Positions 44,021 through 52,330 of a stretch of DNA of 64,000 nucleotides are shown here, one piece after another; position 1 is the stretch's first letter; each line of letters begins with the position of its first letter. The position numbers and the translations under genes were made by a program. Below the pieces are notes generated by a model. That model did no database searches. It saw only the letters and a program-made list of their open reading frames with translations, and was not told where the DNA came from. The stretch comes from Saccharothrix algeriensis. GTDB taxonomy: Bacteria > Actinomycetota > Actinomycetes > Mycobacteriales > Pseudonocardiaceae. The DNA lies in contig NZ_JAFBCL010000001.1 in assembly GCF_016907655.1 (NCBI RefSeq), forward strand, positions 3,382,001-3,446,000. The letters are read 5' to 3'.

Positions 44021-44093
44021 GATCCGATCCTGCCGCACCGGGCGCGCCCGCGGCACCCCGCGGTGGCCGGGCCCGCTCACCGCGCCGGCGGGC

Positions 44094-45263
44094 TCACCGC
44101 GTCTCGGCGACGGGCAGCTCGGCCCGCACCTCCCAGCCGCCCGCCTCCCGCCGCCCGGCGGAGAACCGGCCGCCCAGCAGCTCCACCCGTTCCCGCATCC
44201 CGACCAGGCCGAACCCGCCGGAGCCGCCGACCGGCGCGGCCTTCGGGGCGCGGCCGTCGTCGGTGACCACGACGTGCACCACGTCCGAGGCCGCCGACAC
44301 CGAGACCTCCACCCGGGTGACCCCCTCGGCGTGCTTGCGGGTGTTGGTCAGGGACTCCTGCACCAGCCGCAGCACCGAGCGCCCCAGCGCCGGCGGCACG
44401 CCGGAGGGCAGGTCCAGGCTCAGCCGCACCGGCTGGCCGGACTGCGCGACCACCTGCCGCACGTCGTCGGCCAGGTCGCTGGACGCGGCGGGCGCGTCGG
44501 TCTCCGAGCCGCGCAGCGTGCCCACCAGCCGCCGCATCGCGGTCAGCGCCTCGGCGCCGCTGCGCGCGATGACCGGCAGCACCTCCCCGGCGGCGCCCGG
44601 GACGGCCTGCGCCGCCTGGGCGTGCACGACGATGCCGGTCACGTAGTGCGCCACCACGTCGTGCAGCTCGCGGGCCAGCGCCATCCGCTCGGCGTGCTGC
44701 GCCGCCGCCACCTCGGACCGCAGCAGGGTGGCGCGCTCGCGGTCGCGCGCCCGGAAGTACAGGCCGGTGCCGACGGAGAGCAGCAGCAGGAACCCGCCGG
44801 CGATCAGCTGGCCCCACGTGGTGGGCCCGTCGTAGCCGAGGTCCCGGTAGTGCCGCTCCCAGTACGACGGCCGGACGACCTGCGTCACCGCCGACGACGC
44901 GACCAGCGCCGCGGTGCCGGCGACCGCCCGCCAGGCCGGCTCCTGCCGCACGACGACCGCCACGACCGCCATCACCGCGGCGGCCTCGGACAGCGCCAGC
45001 CCGGCCACCATGGGCACGGTCGGCGGCTGGTCGGCCAGCCGCAGCAGCACCGAACCCGCCAGCACGGCGGTCGCGCCGGCCAGCGCCGCGTCCAGCGGCC
45101 GGCGCGGCGCGAGGACCGCCAGCGCGCCGAGCACGACCGTGCCGGGCGCCTGCCACCACGTCTCCGCGGCGAGCGCTTCGGTGCCGATCAGGAAGAGCAG
45201 GGCGCAGGCCAGCGGCCACTGGCGGCGGGTCAGGGTGCGCCAGCCGAGGTGAGTGCTCTCCAC
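44094..45263 (-). CDS. Sensor histidine kinase (HisKA_3), no adjacent response regulator
   Basis: 389 residues with about six membrane helices (20-160), a short linker and the kinase core: MALARELHDVVAHYVTGIVVHAQ (phospho-His), LVQESLTNTRKHAEGV (N box), VVTDDGRAPKAAPVGGSGGFGLVGMRERVELLGGRF (G1/G2). This is the NarX/DesK-like architecture. The neighbouring genes are an amidohydrolase and a small membrane peptide, so its cognate regulator must be encoded elsewhere or is cross-used (for example 55321). Confidence 0.88.
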   Translation of the reverse strand: MESTHLGWRTLTRRQWPLACALLFLIGTEALAAETWWQAPGTVVLGALAVLAPRRPLDAALAGATAVLAGSVLLRLADQPPTVPMVAGLALSEAAAVMAVVAVVVRQEPAWRAVAGTAALVASSAVTQVVRPSYWERHYRDLGYDGPTTWGQLIAGGFLLLLSVGTGLYFRARDRERATLLRSEVAAAQHAERMALARELHDVVAHYVTGIVVHAQAAQAVPGAAGEVLPVIARSGAEALTAMRRLVGTLRGSETDAPAASSDLADDVRQVVAQSGQPVRLSLDLPSGVPPALGRSVLRLVQESLTNTRKHAEGVTRVEVSVSAASDVVHVVVTDDGRAPKAAPVGGSGGFGLVGMRERVELLGGRFSAGRREAGGWEVRAELPVAETR

Positions 45264-45430
45264 GGGAGGTCACGGTATGTCCTCGGGGCTGATCCCGCGT
45301 CGTTCCGCGGTAGTGGGGCGCGTCATCCGGGGGACTGACCCGATCGCTACCGGAAATACCCCGCTGGCCGATGTCGGATGACCTTTTCGGGGGTGACTCT
45401 GAAGTGGTAGTCGGGGAACGGAGGAACGTG

Positions 45431-45529
45431 ATGTTCAGCGTGGTGGCGACGTGGGCCGGAGCGGTGCTCGGCCTGGTGGTGCTGGCCCTGATGGCGCTGG
45501 CCGGGGTGCTGGTCGATTCGCAGCGGTGA
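45431..45529 (+). CDS. Putative 32-residue single-helix membrane peptide
   Basis: Encodes MFSVVATWAGAVLGLVVLAL followed by MALAGVLVDSQR. It is almost all one hydrophobic helix with a polar end. GGAGGAAC sits 4 nt before the ATG (45419-45425 region), a good ribosome site. The gene is divergent from the sensor kinase at 45263, with 167 bp between starts. No family is recognised. Small size makes chance possible, but the combination of strong ribosome site and a complete membrane helix supports it. Confidence 0.5.
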   Translation: MFSVVATWAGAVLGLVVLALMALAGVLVDSQR

Positions 45530-45653
45530 CGGCGGGCGCCCGGCGCGGCCGGCGGCGCGGTCGCGCGCGGTGGGTCGGGGAATGCGGCCGGGGGGTTTCC
45601 GCCGGCGGCGCCGGAAAAGCGCGGCGGGCCCGATCGGCGGCGTGGTCGCGGCC

Positions 45654-45707
45654 GGCGGGGCGGTCCGGCGGGTCCGGTCAGGCGGGGCGGTCCGGCGGGT
45701 CCGGTCA
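45654..45707. repeat. Perfect 27-bp tandem duplication at the 3' end of trmB
   Basis: 45654-45680 and 45681-45707 are identical 27-mers beginning GGCGGGGCGGTCCGGC and ending GTCA. The second copy supplies the trmB stop codon (45705-45707); the first copy repeats the same stop in the same frame just downstream. Confidence 0.8.
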
Positions 45708-46415
45708 GGCGGGTCCGACCCGCTCGAAGACCAGGTCGTGGCTGGCCCGGTCCTCCTCGACCGCGCGCTGCTCGAACTTGGTGACCGGCCGCCAGTCCGG
45801 TCGCGGCGCCCAGCCGGCGTGCCGGTTGCGCAGCAGCGGTTCGGCCGAGCAGACCGCCAGCATCTGCTCGGCGTAGTTCTCCCAGTCGGTGGCCAGGTGG
45901 AGGGTGCCGCCGGGGGCCAGGCGGGTGGCGAGCAGGCCGACGAAGGCGGGCTGGACCAGCCGGCGCTTGTGGTGCTTCTTCTTGGGCCACGGGTCGGGGA
46001 AGAAGATGCGCACGCCCGCCAGGGAGCCCGGGGCCACGTGCTCGGTGAGCAGGTCGACGGCGTCGCCGCGCAGCACGCGCAGGTTGTCGACGCCCAGCGC
46101 CTCGGCGCGCATCAGCAGCTGCGCCAGGCCCGGCTTGTAGACCTCGACGGCCACGTAGTTCAGCTCGGGCGCGGCGGCGACCAGTCGCGCGGTCGTCTCG
46201 CCCATGCCCGAGCCGATCTCCAGCAGCACGGGGGCCTCGCGGCCGAACCACGCGGCGAAGTCCACGGGACCGGCCGGGAGCGCCTTGACCTCGCGGCCCA
46301 AGCGCTCCCAGTGGCGGTCCCACGCCCGCTGCTGGCCCACCGTCATGCGCTCACCGCGTTGCACGTAGCTCACGACGGACCGGTGGTGCGGCGGGTGCTG
46401 GCTGGACGTCGTCAC
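45705..46415 (-). CDS. trmB: tRNA (guanine-N7-)-methyltransferase
   Basis: 236 residues from GTG 46415. Motif I is VLLEIGSGMGETTARLV, followed by YVAVEVYKPGLAQLLMRAEALGVDNLRVLRGDAVDLL. The TrmB signature IFFPDPWPKKKHHKRRLVQPAF and the late LATDWENYAEQML are present. It methylates G46 of tRNA using SAM. No ribosome site is visible; a TAGGCT hexamer ends 8 nt before the GTG, so a leaderless transcript is possible. The 3' end carries a 27-bp tandem duplication. Confidence 0.95.
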   Translation of the reverse strand: MTTSSQHPPHHRSVVSYVQRGERMTVGQQRAWDRHWERLGREVKALPAGPVDFAAWFGREAPVLLEIGSGMGETTARLVAAAPELNYVAVEVYKPGLAQLLMRAEALGVDNLRVLRGDAVDLLTEHVAPGSLAGVRIFFPDPWPKKKHHKRRLVQPAFVGLLATRLAPGGTLHLATDWENYAEQMLAVCSAEPLLRNRHAGWAPRPDWRPVTKFEQRAVEEDRASHDLVFERVGPA

Positions 46416-46438
46416 GGGCGTACAGCCTAAGCGGTCGG

Positions 46439-47104
46439 TCAGGCGGGGTTCTCCAGGTCCTCGATCCGCTCGCGCAGCCCCGAGGGGGTCAGCTCGACCG
46501 GTCGGGGCAGACCGGGGCCCCGGTGCGCGGGCAGCAGGTCGACCCAGCCGGGGTGGCGGTCGGTGAACTGCACGGTGGTGGGTTCGGCGGGGCCGTACAC
46601 GCCGCTCTCCGACGGCACGAACTCCCAGTAGCCGACCTCGCCCTCCTCCGCCCAGGGCACGAACACCCAGCCGGGTCGGGCGGCGAGCAGGTCGGTCACC
46701 TCGTCCTCGACGGCGAAACCGGCCGCGCGGGAGGGCAGCCGACCCCGGTCGAGGGCCCTGAGCCACCAGGGAGCGGGTGCGCCGCCGCCGACGGCGCGGT
46801 AGAGGGTGAGCACCTGCTGCTCGTCGGCCCGGTGGATCCAGGCGCGGCGGGCGTGGGCGGGTGCGGTGGCGATGCCGGCGGAGCCGGCGGGTTCGATCGC
46901 GTGCGACCACTCCAGCGCCATCATCGGTACGACGCGAAGGGTGTGGTCGCGTTGCCGTGGCAGTTCCGGGGACCGGGTCGCCGGGAAGCCGGTGTTCAGG
47001 TTCGGATCGAGCACCGTCACGGGTTCACCTCCGGTGGGTTCCTTGACGGGGGTATCCGAATTCACGTGCGACGCGGCGCCGCCTCGCGATTCGGTGCTTT
47101 CCAT
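46439..47104 (-). CDS. Hypothetical protein, divergent from the mycosin-like protease
   Basis: About 221 residues from ATG 47104 (MESTESRGG); ATG 47131 in frame is an alternative, and neither has a strong ribosome site. The N-terminal 40 residues are polar and probably disordered. A conserved-looking core follows (HTLRVVPMMALEWSHAIEP, DEQQVLTLYRAVGGGAPAPWWLRAL, GWVFVPWAEEGEVGYWEFVPSE, TTVQFTDRHPGWVDLLPAH). No signal peptide, membrane helix or known domain is seen. It lies 23 bp upstream of trmB on the same strand and divergent from the protease, but no functional link is shown. Confidence 0.65.
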   Translation of the reverse strand: MESTESRGGAASHVNSDTPVKEPTGGEPVTVLDPNLNTGFPATRSPELPRQRDHTLRVVPMMALEWSHAIEPAGSAGIATAPAHARRAWIHRADEQQVLTLYRAVGGGAPAPWWLRALDRGRLPSRAAGFAVEDEVTDLLAARPGWVFVPWAEEGEVGYWEFVPSESGVYGPAEPTTVQFTDRHPGWVDLLPAHRGPGLPRPVELTPSGLRERIEDLENPA

Positions 47105-47251
47105 CTGACCTGGTTCGGCGCGGTTTGTCATGGAGCTGTGCGAGAGTTCACGGGGTTGTGACGAACCCCCTGCTCCGATTGCCACATCGCACGCCGTTGA
47201 AACATGAATGATACACGGAATATTTGTGACGTCAACCACAGGGGGATTTCC

Positions 47252-48451
47252 GTGGCGCTTCGAACGGGTATCGCCGCGATCGCTTCGGCGATATTCCTGT
47301 CGACCTCGGCGATGGGGCCGGGAGTGGCGCACGGGCAGCCGACCGCGGAACAGCGGTGGCATTTGGCGGAGTTGGGCGTGCCCGCGGCGCACCGGGTCGC
47401 GCGCGGCGAGGGGGTGGTGGTCGCCGTGGTCGACTCCGGGGTGGACGACGCGGTCCCGGACCTGGCCGGCGCGCTGCTGCCGGGCGCCGGGTTCGGCTCG
47501 GCGGAGGGCACCGACGGCACCCGGGACGCCGGCGGGCACGGCACCGCGATGGCCGCGCTGATCGCCGGGCGCGGGGTGCCGGGCGGGGTGCTGGGCGTCG
47601 CGCCGGCGGCCCGCGTCCTGCCGGTCTCGGTGGGCGCGGACGGCGCGCGGTTCACCACCGAGGCGGTCGCGGCGGGCATCACCTGGGCCGTCGACCAGGG
47701 GGCCGACGTGGTCAACCTGTCCCTGACCACGGAGGCGGCGCAGGCCCCCGAACTGGTGCGGGCGGTCGACCACGCGTTCGAGCACGACGTCGTGGTGGTC
47801 GCCGGCACCGGCAACGCCGGCGTGCCGCGCATCGGCGCGCCGGCGAACGTCCGCGGCGTGGTCGCGGTGGCCGGGACCCGACCGGGCGGGCTGCCGTGGC
47901 CGTCGTCCAACACCGGTCCGGAGACCGTCCTCGCCGCGCCCGCCGAGGGCGTCGTGACGGCGCTGCCGCGGTCGGTCCCCGGCTCCGGGTTCGCGGCGGT
48001 GGACGGCACCTCCGCCGCCGCCGCGCTGGTTTCCGGGGTGGCCGCGCTGGTCCGTTCGCGCTATCCGGGAATGGACGCCGGGAACGTCGTGAACCGGTTG
48101 ATCGCCACGGCGGTCGACCTCGGCGGAACCGGTCGCGACGACACCACCGGTTTCGGTCTGGTGGACGCCGCGGCGGCGGTCGATTCCGCGGTGGCCCCGG
48201 TGGAGCGGAATCCGCTGGCGCCGCCGCCCCGCACCACGACCCCGCCGGCCGCTTCCGCGCCGCCGCCCGCCGGCGATTCGCGCGCGACCGGGCCGGGACC
48301 GGTCGCGGGCGACGGGATCCGGGTCGCGGTGGCGCTCGGCGGCCTGTTCCTGGGGGTGGTCTCGGCCGTGGTGGCGGGTGTCCTGCCGGCGCGCCGGAAA
48401 CGGCCCCCGGCGACCCGCCCACCGCCCGCCGACGGGTCCCGGCGGCGGTGA
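47252..48451 (+). CDS. Mycosin-like S8 (subtilisin) serine protease, membrane-anchored
   Basis: 399 residues from GTG 47252, with GGGGGA upstream. A signal peptide (TGIAAIASAIFLSTSAMGPGVAHG) precedes a subtilase domain with the triad Asp in VVAVVDSGVDD, His in GGHGTAMAALIAG and Ser in DGTSAAAALVSGVAALV, plus the oxyanion segment AGTGNAG. A Pro/Thr-rich linker (PPPRTTTPPAASAPPP) and one C-terminal membrane helix (VAVALGGLFLGVVSAVVAGVL) with a basic end follow. This is the layout of type VII secretion mycosins (MycP). No EccB-E or WXG100 genes are in the window, so partnership with an ESX system elsewhere is only inferred. Confidence 0.88.
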   Translation: MALRTGIAAIASAIFLSTSAMGPGVAHGQPTAEQRWHLAELGVPAAHRVARGEGVVVAVVDSGVDDAVPDLAGALLPGAGFGSAEGTDGTRDAGGHGTAMAALIAGRGVPGGVLGVAPAARVLPVSVGADGARFTTEAVAAGITWAVDQGADVVNLSLTTEAAQAPELVRAVDHAFEHDVVVVAGTGNAGVPRIGAPANVRGVVAVAGTRPGGLPWPSSNTGPETVLAAPAEGVVTALPRSVPGSGFAAVDGTSAAAALVSGVAALVRSRYPGMDAGNVVNRLIATAVDLGGTGRDDTTGFGLVDAAAAVDSAVAPVERNPLAPPPRTTTPPAASAPPPAGDSRATGPGPVAGDGIRVAVALGGLFLGVVSAVVAGVLPARRKRPPATRPPPADGSRRR

Positions 48452-48464
48452 GCGGCGCGCCCGG

Positions 48465-49373
48465 TCACTCGTGCGCGTGGTACTCGACGGATTCCCGGGT
48501 CAGCTGCATGAAAGCCTCCTCCAGCGAGCCCAGCTGGGGGCTCAGCTCGTGGAGGGTGATGCCGTTGGCCGCCGCCAGCTCGCCGATGCCGGCGGCCGCC
48601 ACGCCGTGCACGACCAGGGCGCTGTCGGCGGCCGAGTCCTCGACCCGGGCCGACCGGGCGGTCAGCAGGTCGCGCAGCCGGTCCAGCTGCGGGGACCGCA
48701 CCTTCACCGCGTCCTCGGTGGCGTCCTTGATGAACCGCTCGGTGCCGGTCTGGGCGATGAGCCTGCCCTTGCCGATGACGACCAGCTCCTGCGCCGTCTG
48801 CGCCATCTCCGACAGCAGGTGGCTGGAGACGAGGACGGTGCGGCCCTCGTCGGCCAGGCGGTGCATGAACCGGCGGATCCAGAGGATGCCCTCCGGGTCC
48901 AGGCCGTTGACCGGCTCGTCGAACAGCAGCACCTTCGGGTCACCCAGCAGCGTCCCGGCGATGCCGAGGCGCTGGGACATGCCCAGCGAGAACCCGCCGG
49001 CGCGGCGCTTGGCGACCTTGGTCAGGCCGACCAGGTCGAGCACCTCGTCCACCCGCCGGTCGGGGATGCCGTTGGACCTGGCCAGCCACTGCAGGTGCGC
49101 GCGCGCCGAGCGGTTGGGGTGCACCCACTTGGCGTCCAGCAGCGCGCCCACGGTCAGCAGCGGGCGGCGCAGGTCCTGGTAGCGCCGGCCGTCGACCAGC
49201 ACCGAGCCGCCGGTCGGCCGGTCGAGGCCGAGGATCATCCGCATGGTGGTGGACTTGCCCGCGCCGTTGGGGCCGAGGAAGCCGGTGACCCGGCCCGGCT
49301 CCACGGTGAACGACAAGTCGTCCACGGCGACGGTCCGGCCGTAGTGCTTGGTGAGCCCGGTCGCTTCGATCAT
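48465..49373 (-). CDS. ABC transporter ATP-binding protein, copy 1
   Basis: 302 residues from ATG 49373 with GGGAGCGG upstream. Walker A GPNGAGKST, signature FSLGMSQRLGIAG, Walker B VLLFDEPVNGLDPEG and switch His in SSHLLSEM are intact, so it should hydrolyse ATP. It belongs to the CcmA/BcrA-type group that works with ABC-2 permeases. About four fifths of residues match the copy at 50278, and long DNA stretches are identical. A terminator at 49416-49454 separates it from the permease gene, so it may be expressed on its own. Confidence 0.93.
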   Translation of the reverse strand: MIEATGLTKHYGRTVAVDDLSFTVEPGRVTGFLGPNGAGKSTTMRMILGLDRPTGGSVLVDGRRYQDLRRPLLTVGALLDAKWVHPNRSARAHLQWLARSNGIPDRRVDEVLDLVGLTKVAKRRAGGFSLGMSQRLGIAGTLLGDPKVLLFDEPVNGLDPEGILWIRRFMHRLADEGRTVLVSSHLLSEMAQTAQELVVIGKGRLIAQTGTERFIKDATEDAVKVRSPQLDRLRDLLTARSARVEDSAADSALVVHGVAAAGIGELAAANGITLHELSPQLGSLEEAFMQLTRESVEYHAHE

Positions 49374-49415
49374 GTCCGCTCCCGTCTGGTCCCGCCTTGC
49401 CCGAACGTGGACGAC

Positions 49416-49454
49416 GGGAGCTCGGGCCACCCCCCGAAGGTGACCCGAGCTCCC
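49416..49454 (-). terminator. Hairpin between permease and ABC ATPase copy 1
   Basis: GGGAGCTCGGG (49416-49426) pairs with 49444-49454, and the stem extends inward with one mismatch (CACC/GGTG). It lies between the end of the permease gene (49515) and the start of ATPase copy 1 (49373), all on the minus strand. Confidence 0.65.
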
Positions 49455-49514
49455 CTCCTCTCCCCCTGTTCGCCCGCGGGGTCGGCCCCGACCCCGGCCC
49501 CGCGGGCGGACGAC

Positions 49515-50276
49515 CTAGGCGTCGCGGCGCTTCACGACCACCAGCGAGATGACGTAGACCGCGATCGCGACACCCGCGAAGTAGGCGAACGAGCCCCACG
49601 GCGACAGCTCGCCGATGGCCGGCGGCCCCGCGCCCTCCGGGATGGCGCTCGCGTCCGGCTCGCCGAAGATGAACTTGGCGACCACGGTGAACGGCATCCA
49701 CTTCTGGATGTCGTCGCCGATGTTCGGGATGAACCCGACGACGCTCTCCAGGACCAGCGCGAACACCAGGATGATCGACACCGCGCCCGCGGTCTGGCGG
49801 ACCAGCGCGCCGACGCCCAGCGCGAGCACCGCGCCCGCCGCGTAGACCAGGCCGACGCCGGCGACGTGCCGCCAGTCGTTCGCCGTGGTCAGGCCCAGCT
49901 GCGAGGTGTCGTCGGCCAGCAGCAGGCTGATGCCCCACGACCCGAACGACGACGCCAGGCCCACCAGGCCGGCCAGCGCGGTCACCACGACCGCCTTCGC
50001 CACCAGCGGCGAGATGCGGTCGGGCGCCGCCTGGAAGGTGGACTTGATCGTCCCGAACCGGTACTCGGTGGTGACCGCGAGCGCCGCCATCACCATGACC
50101 ACGTAGAGCCCGAACGTGTGGGTGAACACCGCCGCGATCACCGGCATCGGGGCGTTGTCCCAGTTGGCCGCGATGATCGCGGTGATGCCGACCGTCAGGC
50201 CCAGCGCGAGCAACATGCACCACCACGGCGACCGCGTGGTGAAGAGCTTGATCCGTTCAACAGCGAGCAGAGTCAT
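49515..50276 (-). CDS. ABC-2 type permease
   Basis: 253 residues with six predicted membrane helices. Its N-terminus MTLLAVERIKLFTTRSPWWCMLL and the loop AALAVTTEYRFGTIKSTFQAAPDRISPLVAK are typical of ABC-2 subunits of drug or lipid exporters. The ATG follows the stop of ATPase copy 2 by one base, and GGGAAAG is upstream, so the two genes are coupled. It is the only permease for two ATPase genes here. The substrate is unknown. Confidence 0.9.
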   Translation of the reverse strand: MTLLAVERIKLFTTRSPWWCMLLALGLTVGITAIIAANWDNAPMPVIAAVFTHTFGLYVVMVMAALAVTTEYRFGTIKSTFQAAPDRISPLVAKAVVVTALAGLVGLASSFGSWGISLLLADDTSQLGLTTANDWRHVAGVGLVYAAGAVLALGVGALVRQTAGAVSIILVFALVLESVVGFIPNIGDDIQKWMPFTVVAKFIFGEPDASAIPEGAGPPAIGELSPWGSFAYFAGVAIAVYVISLVVVKRRDA

Positions 50277-50277
50277 G

Positions 50278-51192
50278 TCACTTTCCCGTCTCGGCCGCGT
50301 GGTACTCGACAGAATCACCGGTGAGCTGCATGAACGCCTCTTCGAGCGAACCGCGCTGGGGGCTCAGCTCGTGCAGCACCACGCCGCTGGCGGCTGCGAT
50401 GTCACCGATCTGGTCACTGGTGGCACCCGACACGGTCAACGACGAGTCGGCGTCCTCACGGACGGTGAAGCCCTTGTGGGCCAGCAGCGCGCCCAGCTTG
50501 TCCGCGTGCGGGCTGCGCACCCGCACGGTGTTCTCCGTCGACCGCTCCACGAACTCGCTGGTGGTGGACTGCGAGATCAGCCTGCCCCGGCCGATGACGA
50601 CCAGGTCACTGGCGGTGAGCGCCATCTCCGACAGCAGGTGGCTCGACACCAGCACGGTGCGGCCCTCGGCGGCCAGGCCCTGCATGAACCGGCGGATCCA
50701 GAGGATGCCCTCCGGGTCCAGGCCGTTGACCGGCTCGTCGAACAGCAGCACCTTCGGGTCGCCCAGCAGGGCGCCCGCGATGCCCAGGCGCTGGGACATG
50801 CCCAGCGAGAACCCGCCGGCGCGGCGCTTGGCGACCTTGGTCAGGCCGACCAGGTCGAGCACCTCGTCCACGCGGCTGCCGGGCAGCCCGTTGGACTTGG
50901 CCAGCCACTGCAGGTGCGCGCGGGCCGAGCGGTTGGGGTGCACCCACTTGGCGTCCAGCAGCGCGCCGACCGTCCGCAGGGGGCGGTCGAGCTGCGCGTA
51001 CGGCCTGCCGTCGATGAGCACCTTGCCGGACGTCGGCCGGTCGAGGCCGAGGATCATCCGCATGGTGGTGGACTTGCCCGCGCCGTTGGGGCCGAGGAAG
51101 CCGGTGACGCGACCCGGCGCGATGGTGAACGTCAGGTTGTCCACCGCCACCGTGTTCCCGTAGCGCTTGGTGAGGCCGATCGCCTCGATCAT
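50278..51192 (-). CDS. ABC transporter ATP-binding protein, copy 2
   Basis: 304 residues from ATG 51192, with AGGGGAGAG upstream. Walker A GPNGAGKST, signature FSLGMSQRLGIAG, Walker B VLLFDEPVNGLDPEG and His switch SSHLLSEM are intact. The C-terminal quarter, outside the catalytic core, differs most from copy 1 (for example SLTVSGATSDQIGDIAAASGVVLHELSPQ). It is coupled to the permease gene, so this pair is the likely functional transporter, with copy 1 an added ATPase that could form mixed dimers. Confidence 0.93.
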   Translation of the reverse strand: MIEAIGLTKRYGNTVAVDNLTFTIAPGRVTGFLGPNGAGKSTTMRMILGLDRPTSGKVLIDGRPYAQLDRPLRTVGALLDAKWVHPNRSARAHLQWLAKSNGLPGSRVDEVLDLVGLTKVAKRRAGGFSLGMSQRLGIAGALLGDPKVLLFDEPVNGLDPEGILWIRRFMQGLAAEGRTVLVSSHLLSEMALTASDLVVIGRGRLISQSTTSEFVERSTENTVRVRSPHADKLGALLAHKGFTVREDADSSLTVSGATSDQIGDIAAASGVVLHELSPQRGSLEEAFMQLTGDSVEYHAAETGK

Positions 51193-51347
51193 TGGTTTCT
51201 CTCCCCTGGACGGCGCATCCCCCGATGTCGACGACCACTGTCCCGCGTGGAAGGGGTCGACCACATCGTTCTGTAGTTGACTGGACGGTGCGACTTCAGT
51301 CTGATCGTGTCAGCTACCTCGGGTGCAGTAATCCGTGATCACCCTGA

Positions 51348-51389
51348 GTCGCACCCCCGGGGTGAGGTCCGGGGTCCTCGGGGTGCGAC
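51348..51389 (-). terminator. Hairpin after the HAD gene
   Basis: GTCGCACCCC (51348-51357) pairs exactly with 51380-51389, with further GC pairing inside. It lies downstream of the HAD gene (minus strand) and upstream of ABC ATPase copy 2. The rest of 51193-51484 shows no gene. Confidence 0.6.
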
Positions 51390-51484
51390 CGGCCCCGCGG
51401 TGGTGCCACGGGTCGCGCCGAAGCCCTGAGGGGCGTCCCGGTCACCCCGGCGCGCACCGGGCCGAGCGCAACGGCGGGTCGGGC

Positions 51485-52279
51485 TCAGGCGCCGAACCAG
51501 CGGTCGAGCTCGCGGGCCGCGCCGTCCTCCAGCACGGTCCCCGTCACGTCGTCCGCGACCGCCCGCACGGTCGCGGGCGCCTGCCCCATGGCGACGCCGC
51601 GCGCGGCCCACCGGAGCATCTCGACGTCGTTGTGCCCGTCGCCGAGGGCCAGCGTGTCCTCCGCCGGCACGTCGAGCAGCTGCCGCAGCTCCTCCAGCGC
51701 CGCCCCCTTGGACACCCCCGACGGCGAGACGGTCAACCACGGCTCCACGTTGTCCACCCACCACATCACGCCCGGCAGCTCCACGTCGGCCACCCGCAGC
51801 GCGACCTCCTCGGGGGTGTGGTCCACCCACCGCATGACCAGCCGCGACGTGGGCTCGGCGGTCAGCTCGGCGGCGGACACCTCGCGCACCTCGCCCCACA
51901 GGTCGCCCTCGGGGAACCGGCCGAGCGACAGGTTGCCCCGCCCGGTGACCTCGACGGCGAACACCGCGCCGGGGAACAGCTCGCGCAGCGCGGCGACCGT
52001 CGCGCCGGTGTCGAACCCGGTCCAGCGGACCACCTCGCGACTGGTCGTGTCCCACCAGACCGCTCCGTTGGAGCAGATCGCGGTGGTGCCGCGCAGGCCG
52101 AGGTCGTCGGCGATCGGGCGGGTGCCGATGAGGCTGCGGCCGGTGGAGAGCACCACGTGGGCGCCGTGGTCGACCGCCCGGTGGATGGCCGCCCGCACGG
52201 CCGGCGCGACGCCCTCCTCGCCGACGCGGGTGATGGTTCCGTCGATGTCCAGGGCGACGAGGCGCGGTCTCCAACTCAC
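51485..52279 (-). CDS. HAD-IIB (Cof-type) hydrolase
   Basis: 264 residues from GTG 52279, preceded by GTGAGG. Motif I is LVALDIDGTITR (nucleophile D11, D13), motif II VVLSTGRS, the cap region carries AICSNGAVWWD, motif III Lys is in GVSKGAALEEL and motif IV is ALGDGHNDVEMLRWA. Cof-type enzymes dephosphorylate sugar phosphates or cofactors such as FMN. It is divergent from the TetR gene at 52329 across a 34-bp palindromic operator, so it may be part of that regulon. Confidence 0.92.
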   Translation of the reverse strand: MSWRPRLVALDIDGTITRVGEEGVAPAVRAAIHRAVDHGAHVVLSTGRSLIGTRPIADDLGLRGTTAICSNGAVWWDTTSREVVRWTGFDTGATVAALRELFPGAVFAVEVTGRGNLSLGRFPEGDLWGEVREVSAAELTAEPTSRLVMRWVDHTPEEVALRVADVELPGVMWWVDNVEPWLTVSPSGVSKGAALEELRQLLDVPAEDTLALGDGHNDVEMLRWAARGVAMGQAPATVRAVADDVTGTVLEDGAARELDRWFGA

Positions 52280-52296
52280 TGGCCTCACCCTAATGG

Positions 52297-52330
52297 ACGA
52301 CATTAGTGAATCGTGGTTCACTAACGTCGT
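52297..52330. promoter_or_regulatory. 34-bp imperfect palindrome, candidate TetR operator
   Basis: ACGACATTAGTGAA (52297-52310), a 6-bp centre, then TTCACTAACGTCGT (52317-52330); 13 of 14 arm positions are complementary. It lies between the divergent HAD (start 52279) and TetR genes and reaches the TetR GTG start, a position expected for autorepression. Confidence 0.75.
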
